A DNA stretch of 26,694 nt, from contig JABANP010000627.1 in the NCBI GenBank assembly GCA_013115135.1, forward strand, positions 1-26,694, in the 5' to 3' direction. The notes below the pieces were generated by a model. That model saw only the letters and a list, made by a program, of their open reading frames with translations. It was not told where the DNA came from and did not search any database. Source of the stretch: Perkinsus olseni. Taxonomy: Eukaryota; Perkinsozoa; Perkinsida; Perkinsidae. Within the stretch, counting starts at the first letter, position 1. Every line of letters starts with the position of its first letter. Below, piece by piece: positions 17,717-24,292 of this stretch. Position numbers and translations under genes: made by a program.

Positions 17717-18204
17717 TCTACGGTGCGTCCGAGTCCTTCTCTTTGAAGAATGTTACCCATGCTGCGGCACTACAAGAAGTGGTCTTGAACTACTATCGAA
17801 GGTCTCAGCGAGCCTACCTCGACTCTGATGGTACCCTCCGCACTATGAAGCTGACTACTACCTCTCAACCTGACGATGCTCTACGTGTTGCTAGAGCCAG
17901 GGATGCAACCGCCCTACAGCACATGCGCCAACCCTCCCCCAGCGCACTACGGTCAGGAGATGAGACTAGTCGGGATAGTGCTACTGAGGCTGTTGCCTCA
18001 GAGTCCTCTGCACAACTACAAGCCGAAGAAGAACTACATGACAGCCAAGAAGAAGGACAACCTGACTCTCCTACTATATGGGCAACACCTTCCCCGGGAG
18101 CTACCGATGGTCAATCACAACAAGGAGATGAGTTGTCTACGACTAGCCACCCAGCAGTGTGTGCGATACCGCAGTGGCATTCTTTCAACGTTGAGGGTTC
18201 TTAA
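17674..18204 (+). CDS. Element I 3' open frame (acidic, Ser/Gln-rich), truncated by element II
   Basis: A 176-codon frame overlaps the last 43 bases of pol in another frame and opens with GTG. It keeps the ACT/CTA/TAC-rich codon pattern of element I up to about 18140, so most of it is probably element-I coding sequence. It could be a frameshifted C-terminal extension of pol or a small separate ORF. The product is acidic and rich in Ser, Gln and Glu, with no transmembrane segment, so it does not look like an envelope protein. The last 15 codons lie in element II (from 18160), so the natural C-terminus is lost. Function unknown. Confidence 0.5.
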   Translation: MEAGEDDTTAVVPLIYGASESFSLKNVTHAAALQEVVLNYYRRSQRAYLDSDGTLRTMKLTTTSQPDDALRVARARDATALQHMRQPSPSALRSGDETSRDSATEAVASESSAQLQAEEELHDSQEEGQPDSPTIWATPSPGATDGQSQQGDELSTTSHPAVCAIPQWHSFNVEGS

Positions 18205-18477
18205 GTGTGTAAGTGCGCGGGACATTGTGTCTGCGTGCAGCTAGCTTGCTTTGCGCGTTGCGTGAGGTTTGAAGCTAAGTGTTGCGGTGTATTGCTGCTT
18301 CCGTTGGATTGTTGCGGTAGCTAGGTTTACCTAAACTCTGGACCGCTACAGAGTTCCTGGTTCACTTACTGCACTGTTGAGGTTCGCAACTGACGTCTAG
18401 TTACGGTGCACGCACGTTACGTTGGTTAGAAGGTAGCTTGTATATCCAGTAGTTCAGACCTTGAGTTGATAGTAGTC
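18160..18477 (+). other. Element II 5' terminal region (probable LTR and leader)
   Basis: About 318 bases between the element terminus and the gag ATG are shared at high identity with the inverted copy (1565-1888, minus strand). The TG start and shared boundary suggest an LTR, but without the 3' copy its right edge cannot be set. Short direct motifs (TTGCGCGTTGCGTGAGG, GTTGCGGT) lie at 18246-18318. No confident primer binding site was found. Confidence 0.6.
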
Positions 18478-21400
18478 ATGGTTCTAACGCGAAGTGGAGT
18501 ACGTAGTGAGGCCGCTCACATGTCAGAGGGTGTTCGCCGTTCTCCGAGACTTATTCACAAGTGCACTGAGGATACGTCGCGCGTCAGTACAAGGCAGGGT
18601 CCGTCGGTTCGATCAACTAATACTTGGGGTTGTAAGGCTCGCGGTATCAACGCAGTCGGCCGTGGCAAGGGTTCGGTTGTGGTTACACCATCCACAAATA
18701 CTATTCCTTCGGGTAATAGTGCCGTCCCTACTCGCCCACGCGCTCATTCTACCGGGATCGATCCGACCTGTGATCGGGATTCTTTAGAGTGTCCTGGAAC
18801 AGTATCTGTATGCGGTCCACGTGATGTAGTAGATCGTAGAAGGTTAAGGTCCGTAGACAGTAGGGCGTTGTCTGTGACGAAACAGGTTCCCGGAGTGAGG
18901 AAAGCCGGAAATAAGGTACGCCCTTCGCCGAAGAGTAGTATGAAGGTTGCGAAGGGGCGTAGGAAGGTCGAGTTACCACAAGGTACTAAGGATAATGGTG
19001 GAGGTTCTGGGGATAATGGTGGATGTGATGGTACTTCCGAGGGTATTGGCTATGACGATATGGGGCATAGGGAAGTGGGTCCTATGATCTCCGACCCGCC
19101 CTTGGGAGAAGGAGAACCTCAAGAGGGAAAGGCTTATAGCGTAATAGTGCAAGGGTCGCTTCCTTTCGGGGAGGGGGGTGTGAATGTACGTGGTATGGAG
19201 CGTTGCGTTGGGGGTTGCATTTCTTCTCGTGCCGCGGTTGGTACTGAGGATTTGCAGGGTTCCAGCGCTGATGAATGCTACGATGATTCTCAACCCCTAG
19301 GAAAGCGTTGTTACGGGGCGGACTCACAGGAGACGCTACCGGGCAGCGTGGAACTGGCGATTCCTAAGGCGACAACCTGGGCTGATGTGGACCGGATGGC
19401 CCGTCAAGGCGGGAGCCGAGCCCCTCCGTGGAGAGTCGGGCAGCTGCGAGCGGCAACGCAGCAAAACCCTCCCTGTCTGGGTGAATACGCTCCTTTATAT
19501 AGGTGCCAGGCAACCTTGCGGCAATGGTTGAAGTCCGTTGGGTGCGGGGAATCGGGACGGTTTGAGGTCACCAAGGGCCCACCGGATGGTCCGAAGGAAC
19601 ACGGGTTGAAACGTCTAGGTCCTGTGCCTCATGTTCAAGGGCCATCGCAAGAGGGATCTTTGAGTCTCACCTTAATGTCGACAACGGGTGAGCAAATGGG
19701 TCGTCGTCATGTAAGGGATCACAGATGGATGGATTATGACGATAGAGAAGTACTGTTACGACTATGCCTTATGGTTTGGTGGAGACTCGTCCTATGGGTA
19801 TTACAGTCGTCTGGGTATCCAATGACAGTATCATCGCAGCCTTTGGCCAGGGTATGCGGGGATAAGGGTCAAAAGGGTACCACCCACTCAGTAAGTCGGG
19901 GTATAGGAGAAAGGCGGATGAGGGATCCACTCGCCAGTGATGAATGCTATACCTCTTACTCTAACTGTGATCTCACCGGCAATTATTATCCGGGTGATTG
20001 TCGACTGAGTCTATCGGATGGAACTTGTGACTATTCCGATAGGCCGGTAGGGGTTAGTAGTCCAGAACGCGCTCGGCTGGTCCCGGCTGACGTTCCAGAG
20101 GTAGGTGAGCAAGATGGTCATGGAATAAGCATGGCCACGGCCCCTACCCCGCCAAGTTCTTCAACTCCTGTAATTTATGAAATAGGTCTTGGGAAGGCTA
20201 TTCTAGACTCTGCATCTCAAGATTGCCCTAGAAATTGTACAGGGAATTCCGTTACCAGTCGCGGGGTACCTGTAGCTAGGGTGCTGGAGGTTAGGAGTGC
20301 TGACGCCGTAGAAATGGCATCGAGGGTAACCCTGCTCGAGTCCTGGGATGGGAATGGAGTTCAGCTCTCCCCTTTGTACCGCTATGGTTATGTTGGTCAG
20401 TCTCCAAAATCTCTGGGGTCGTTAGAGGGTTCGTGCAGTGCCCCCTGTTCTCTCGGGAGGCGTATGGTTTCGCACTCGGGGGAGACATCTCTCACTGTCG
20501 GCGGTTCGACAGGAGGGTCCTTCGACCTTATCGCAGTTGAGGAGGGAAGGTTACGAATTTACTCTACGACAAAGGTAGATTATGCTGGTACTGGTTTGGC
20601 GCCTCTACCGTCGGGTTTCGGACGCCATTTAGGAGTCTCTGAGGGTAACCCTGCTCGGAGTTCGAGATGGGAATGGAGTGAAACTCTCCCCTTTGTACCC
20701 ACTTGGTTATGTTGGTCTGGTTCTCGATATGGGGAGGGACAGTATTCAGGGTATCCATCAGACCTGGAGAGTGGTCAGGTCGAAGGTTCGTTGGATTTAG
20801 CTGCGATCTTAGGGTCTTTGCTGTTGTCAGGTGTGAGAGGGTCAACAGTCAGCTCAGTTTGTGGAACCAAGCTGCGTGATGGTCTGGATCGGGAATCAGC
20901 CGAGGTCACACCACGCGTGGTGGAGGACTCATCGGGTATGGGTCGGGAAGAAGCCGATCACCAGCCACGAGGGTCACGTATTCCTGGGGTTGATGTAGGC
21001 CTCGAAGGCCGGGGCAGGTTTAGAGGCTGTTGTGAGGGTACCCACACCGACAACATAAGGCGATGCCCTCCATCGGCGAGCTCAGGAGGAGGAGCTCATA
21101 TTCCCGAGCTGATGGTTCACAGTGTAAGGTCCTTCGAGCTTGATTTAGGGAGGAGAGTCTCAGGAGAGGCTAGAGGAGTTGTAGAATGCGTTGAGAGAAG
21201 TTGTGATGTAGAAGGCGTTGTTATGCCGGCTAACTGTACTAATGTCAGTCTGGTTCTGTTTCCCAACTTATCCAACTACGTATCATCAATGTCCATCGAG
21301 CCTGTTGATGATGCGCGTGGTTCCGACCACCAGGAGAAGGGTTCCAAGAGTACCTGCTCCAAGGATAGAGATACTATTGTGCATGAGGAGTTGTTTGGGG

Positions 21401-23244
21401 ATACCTTCAAGGGCAGAAGTGCTCCAGTAAGGGTTCTCAAGCCTAATTCAGGTATTGATTCTAATGATAAGGCTAAAAAAGATAAAAAAGTAACAACTAC
21501 GAGTGTTGATGGGATGGACTCAAGTTCAAGTTCTGTGACGTCGTATGAAGGTTCTGCTCGAGGAAGAAAGGGTCGCAAGGGGGATCATGGGCGTACATCT
21601 CGAACAAGGTATGGAGACCGTGGAGGTAGATCCAATATTGGGTCTCAATCCAGGGTTAAGAGGAACGAAGGAGGTGGTAAGAGTGAGACTAAGAGTAGAA
21701 GGTCTAAGGACTATTCGAGTGAGAGTAGTTCTACTGACTCGTCGAAGGGTGGACGGCGTGCCCAACGCGGGCAACGTTCACGGAGAGGACGTGAGGGTAT
21801 TAGGAGAAACCGGAAGAGGTCCTCTGACTCTAGCTCAAGAAGTCATCACTCCTTCGCTAGAAGACGTAGAAATAATGGTTCGGATGGTAGTCCCTCGGGT
21901 AGTAGTAGTGAAAGTAGTAGTGGAGGTACAGGTCACTCGGATGCGTCCGGGAGACAACGATTGACGGGAGGTTCTACCTTTCGCCCAAGAAGGAGGGGCA
22001 GAGGCCAGACAGAGGTTTGTAGAGGTTGTGGTCATAGACGTTGCAAGAAGAGGTCGATTATCCTTGTTAAGGAGTTCGACACGGCTGAGCAGGTGGCCTT
22101 AAGGTTGAAGCCTTCGTATAGGTTTAGAGGTGGAGAAGATAAAAGGTCGGGATCTGCTTGGTTGGAAGAGATGGAAGAAAAAACAGAGGGTCATCCCTAT
22201 GTGGTTAAGTACCTATGGTTGAAACATCATACGGAACCGCACTCCTGGGGTAGGGTGACTAGAGGGGAGTATGCCCCGAGGAATTGTCAGAGCGAGTATG
22301 GATATTATCTGCGAAGAGTGAAGAAGGCCTTTCGCAAGCATTATGATACCAATGAACACCTTCAGAAGGTGCAGAAGGAATTGGAGAATTGTGTCCAAGG
22401 GAAGGATACAGTGGACCAATTTGTTAAGCAGTTGGATACCTTATCTACTGAGCTTTATTATTTGGGTGCTGCTCCTTTGGAGTATAGCCTGAAATGGAGG
22501 CTCTATGTGGGGTTAAATAGTGATAGACTGAGAGATAAGGTGGAAGATTATTTGGAGGATATTGGTATCTCTTATGAGAAGTTTAAGAGGAAGGTGGTTG
22601 CTAAGGCCGCTAAGGTTAAGCAAATATCCAAGGTGACTCAATTCGAAGGTCCCAGACCAAGTTATGGGGCTAGAGATGGTCGCTCTGGTTCAAGAGAGAG
22701 GTATGGCTCCAGAGAAGGGTATTCAGGCAGCAGGTTCCGCAACTCGTCAGTCCACTCAGTGGGTACCGAGGGAGCGGACTCAGAAGCCGAGTTTGAGCCG
22801 AAGATGTTAATGGCTATGGGTAGAGATGCAGCAGAAATTAAATGTTTCCGGTGTCTGAAGATGGGTCATTCCGCGCACAACTGCAAAGCGGAGCAGCCCG
22901 CTGAGCTGGAATCTAGGTGTTTACGATGTGGTAGTGTGAGCCATAAGTTGGATGATTGTCGGGTCAACCTAGAGAGAGCGAAGTGTAACCGCTGTGGGTT
23001 CCCGGGACATTTGGCTTATACGTGTCGTACAACACCGACTGCTGCAAGAAGGAATGGTTCACCATCTCCCTCGAAGCCTAGGGTCCCTAACCCCAACGCT
23101 TCTGTTCACATGGTAGTCCGAGATAAGGGTAGTGGGTCACAGGATTCGTCAGGTGATTCACCATTAGAGGTGCATGGGTTACATGTGCCAATGGTTCTCG
23201 GTCGTGTGATACTAGAGGGGGAGATCTACCACCGCTTTGTTTGA
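18478..23244 (+). CDS. gag: Element II giant gag with Arg/Ser-rich domain and three zinc knuckles
   Basis: The frame is open from at least 18466, but that codon is TTG; the first ATG is 18478, conserved in the inverted copy, giving about 1588 residues. The first 1000 or so have no recognisable fold, no counterpart in element I, and contain an internal DNA duplication read in two frames. Residues about 1010-1170 are rich in Arg, Ser and Gly with RS and SR dipeptides, probably RNA binding. A CRGCGHRRC motif (Cys1181) opens the conserved core shared with element I (TEGHPYVVKYLWLKHH). Three CX2CX4HX4C knuckles lie at about 1456-1516. Gag packages the RNA. Usual BEL/Pao gags are far shorter. It stops at TGA 23242, just before the protease DTG, where pol continues in the +1 frame. 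Confidence 0.85.
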   Translation: MVLTRSGVRSEAAHMSEGVRRSPRLIHKCTEDTSRVSTRQGPSVRSTNTWGCKARGINAVGRGKGSVVVTPSTNTIPSGNSAVPTRPRAHSTGIDPTCDRDSLECPGTVSVCGPRDVVDRRRLRSVDSRALSVTKQVPGVRKAGNKVRPSPKSSMKVAKGRRKVELPQGTKDNGGGSGDNGGCDGTSEGIGYDDMGHREVGPMISDPPLGEGEPQEGKAYSVIVQGSLPFGEGGVNVRGMERCVGGCISSRAAVGTEDLQGSSADECYDDSQPLGKRCYGADSQETLPGSVELAIPKATTWADVDRMARQGGSRAPPWRVGQLRAATQQNPPCLGEYAPLYRCQATLRQWLKSVGCGESGRFEVTKGPPDGPKEHGLKRLGPVPHVQGPSQEGSLSLTLMSTTGEQMGRRHVRDHRWMDYDDREVLLRLCLMVWWRLVLWVLQSSGYPMTVSSQPLARVCGDKGQKGTTHSVSRGIGERRMRDPLASDECYTSYSNCDLTGNYYPGDCRLSLSDGTCDYSDRPVGVSSPERARLVPADVPEVGEQDGHGISMATAPTPPSSSTPVIYEIGLGKAILDSASQDCPRNCTGNSVTSRGVPVARVLEVRSADAVEMASRVTLLESWDGNGVQLSPLYRYGYVGQSPKSLGSLEGSCSAPCSLGRRMVSHSGETSLTVGGSTGGSFDLIAVEEGRLRIYSTTKVDYAGTGLAPLPSGFGRHLGVSEGNPARSSRWEWSETLPFVPTWLCWSGSRYGEGQYSGYPSDLESGQVEGSLDLAAILGSLLLSGVRGSTVSSVCGTKLRDGLDRESAEVTPRVVEDSSGMGREEADHQPRGSRIPGVDVGLEGRGRFRGCCEGTHTDNIRRCPPSASSGGGAHIPELMVHSVRSFELDLGRRVSGEARGVVECVERSCDVEGVVMPANCTNVSLVLFPNLSNYVSSMSIEPVDDARGSDHQEKGSKSTCSKDRDTIVHEELFGDTFKGRSAPVRVLKPNSGIDSNDKAKKDKKVTTTSVDGMDSSSSSVTSYEGSARGRKGRKGDHGRTSRTRYGDRGGRSNIGSQSRVKRNEGGGKSETKSRRSKDYSSESSSTDSSKGGRRAQRGQRSRRGREGIRRNRKRSSDSSSRSHHSFARRRRNNGSDGSPSGSSSESSSGGTGHSDASGRQRLTGGSTFRPRRRGRGQTEVCRGCGHRRCKKRSIILVKEFDTAEQVALRLKPSYRFRGGEDKRSGSAWLEEMEEKTEGHPYVVKYLWLKHHTEPHSWGRVTRGEYAPRNCQSEYGYYLRRVKKAFRKHYDTNEHLQKVQKELENCVQGKDTVDQFVKQLDTLSTELYYLGAAPLEYSLKWRLYVGLNSDRLRDKVEDYLEDIGISYEKFKRKVVAKAAKVKQISKVTQFEGPRPSYGARDGRSGSRERYGSREGYSGSRFRNSSVHSVGTEGADSEAEFEPKMLMAMGRDAAEIKCFRCLKMGHSAHNCKAEQPAELESRCLRCGSVSHKLDDCRVNLERAKCNRCGFPGHLAYTCRTTPTAARRNGSPSPSKPRVPNPNASVHMVVRDKGSGSQDSSGDSPLEVHGLHVPMVLGRVILEGEIYHRFV
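20322..20722 (+). repeat. Direct duplication inside element II gag, read in two frames
   Basis: About 81 bases at 20322-20402 (from GAGGGTAACCCTGCTCG) recur at 20641-20722 with small differences. The offset is 319 bases, not a multiple of three, so the copies encode different peptides (LLESWDGNGVQLSPLYRYGY against GNPARSSRWEWSETLPFVPT) while both stay open. Confidence 0.8.
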
Positions 23245-23246
23245 CA
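23234..23246 (+). other. Gag-pol junction, candidate +1 recoding site
   Basis: In the gag frame the codons are TTT GTT TGA followed by C. The pol frame, one base ahead, reads straight into Asp-Thr-Gly of the protease. The open frames overlap by only a few codons, so the shift must occur within about 20 bases upstream of the TGA. A stop with a following C after a slippery-looking codon resembles known +1 sites such as CTT TGA C of bacterial release factor 2. A simple indel mutation is the alternative. Confidence 0.55.
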
Positions 23247-24292
23247 CAGGTGCGGAAGTATCTCTGGTTACAGAGTCTATGTTGAAGGAGGTTGCTCCGG
23301 AGAAGAAGTTGGATACTTCCAATATTCCTAAGGTCAATGTGGCGGATGGTGCTACGCTCACGATACATGGTAGTGTTAAGCTGAAGGTTACCGCGGGTTC
23401 AAGGTCTGTAATAGACCACTTCGTGGTTACATCGGATAGCTTGACAGTTCCTTTGCTATTGGGGTGTTCGACACTCGCAAAGCTGAACACTACTATCGTG
23501 TTGAGTGAGGCTGGTTCTAAGGTGCAGACTAATGATCAGTCTGCTGGTAATAGGGTTCCGTCAAGGGTCAGGTTCTCAGACGAAGTCAAGTACCTTACGT
23601 CAGTGGCACCTATTGAATCTTCCCCTCCGGAGGAGAGTACTAGGTTGCAATATCAGGTATCCTTGATAGTAAGTCTGGTTAGGGAGAGTGACCCAAAATT
23701 GACGTGCCCTACGGTTGAGGAGTTGCAAGATGGTAACTCCCCATGGTTCTCTGCGATTAGGCCAGATGCTATTGATCACCCAACAACTCAAGGATTCTCG
23801 ATTAATAATTGTGGTTGCCAAGGGGAAGGTAACACTTCCGATCAACAAGAGCCTACTAACGGTGAGGGTAACCCCCAAGCCGAAGGTCAAAAAATTGATC
23901 ACCGCGGGCAACACAAACGAGGATCTGATGAAGAGGTTGAAGAGGGTGACGACCGCGGGCAACGCGAACAAGAACCTGAGGGTCTAGACTCGTTGCCACC
24001 GTGGAAGGTTATACCTCGAGAATGGGTGTATGACCATAGTGCTGTTCTGGGTCGACCTATCGTGGAAATTCCATGGAGTGGTAATGCAAGGCCGGATTTC
24101 AACTACAAGCAGGCGGCAAATAGAGGTGCTGCTTCGGTAAGGAGGTTGAATGAAAGCCAAAGACAGGCCTTTGAGAAAGCTCTGGGTGTCTATGTTAACA
24201 AGGGTTTCTGCGGCATTGTTAAGAATAATTTGGAGGGTAATTGTGTAAGGTCCCCAACTGCTACGGAGTGTCAGAGGACTTGGGATTTATAA
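23237..24292 (+). CDS. pol: Element II pol, first part: aspartic protease and linker
   Basis: The frame begins inside the gag overlap with a non-ATG codon, so it must be made by frameshift from gag or not at all. The protease active site FDTGAEVSLVT starts at Asp codon 23243, and the second conserved strand, VPLLLG, follows. An acidic linker and then the segment leading to RT (LPPWKVIPREWVYD, matching LPPWEALDREWAYD in element I) continue to a TAA at 24290. The frame stays open beyond this stop and resumes homology to element I, so TAA is a point mutation or a readthrough site within pol, not its true end. The protease cleaves the Gag-Pol polyprotein. Confidence 0.8.
   Translation: MFDTGAEVSLVTESMLKEVAPEKKLDTSNIPKVNVADGATLTIHGSVKLKVTAGSRSVIDHFVVTSDSLTVPLLLGCSTLAKLNTTIVLSEAGSKVQTNDQSAGNRVPSRVRFSDEVKYLTSVAPIESSPPEESTRLQYQVSLIVSLVRESDPKLTCPTVEELQDGNSPWFSAIRPDAIDHPTTQGFSINNCGCQGEGNTSDQQEPTNGEGNPQAEGQKIDHRGQHKRGSDEEVEEGDDRGQREQEPEGLDSLPPWKVIPREWVYDHSAVLGRPIVEIPWSGNARPDFNYKQAANRGAASVRRLNESQRQAFEKALGVYVNKGFCGIVKNNLEGNCVRSPTATECQRTWDL

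Larger units (their letters stand above)
7550..18159 (+). mobile_element. Element I: BEL/Pao-like retrotransposon, 3'-truncated and interrupted
   Basis: A long leader (about 7550-10269) is followed by gag with three CCHC knuckles, protease (DTG), RT (YVDD), a Pao-type linker (TKRAACSALASLYDPLG), RNase H and an HHCC plus D,D-35-E integrase. The order with integrase last and the KR..S..AS.YDPLG linker point to BEL/Pao rather than Ty1/copia or Ty3/gypsy. ACT, CTA and TAC are extremely common across both leader and coding region, so I assign the leader to the same element. The 5' boundary is uncertain. The 3' end is lost: element II begins at 18160, and no LTR pair could be found. Defects are TAG at 10774 and the 959-bp insertion at 12702-13660. 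Confidence 0.8.

Noticed and set aside
17717..18159. Envelope-like third ORF in element I
   Set aside because: No signal peptide, hydrophobic fusion segment or membrane anchor is visible, and the end is missing.
18423..18440. Primer binding site starting TGG in element II
   Set aside because: The bases after TGG do not match the 3' end of any tRNA that I can name, and the LTR edge is not known.
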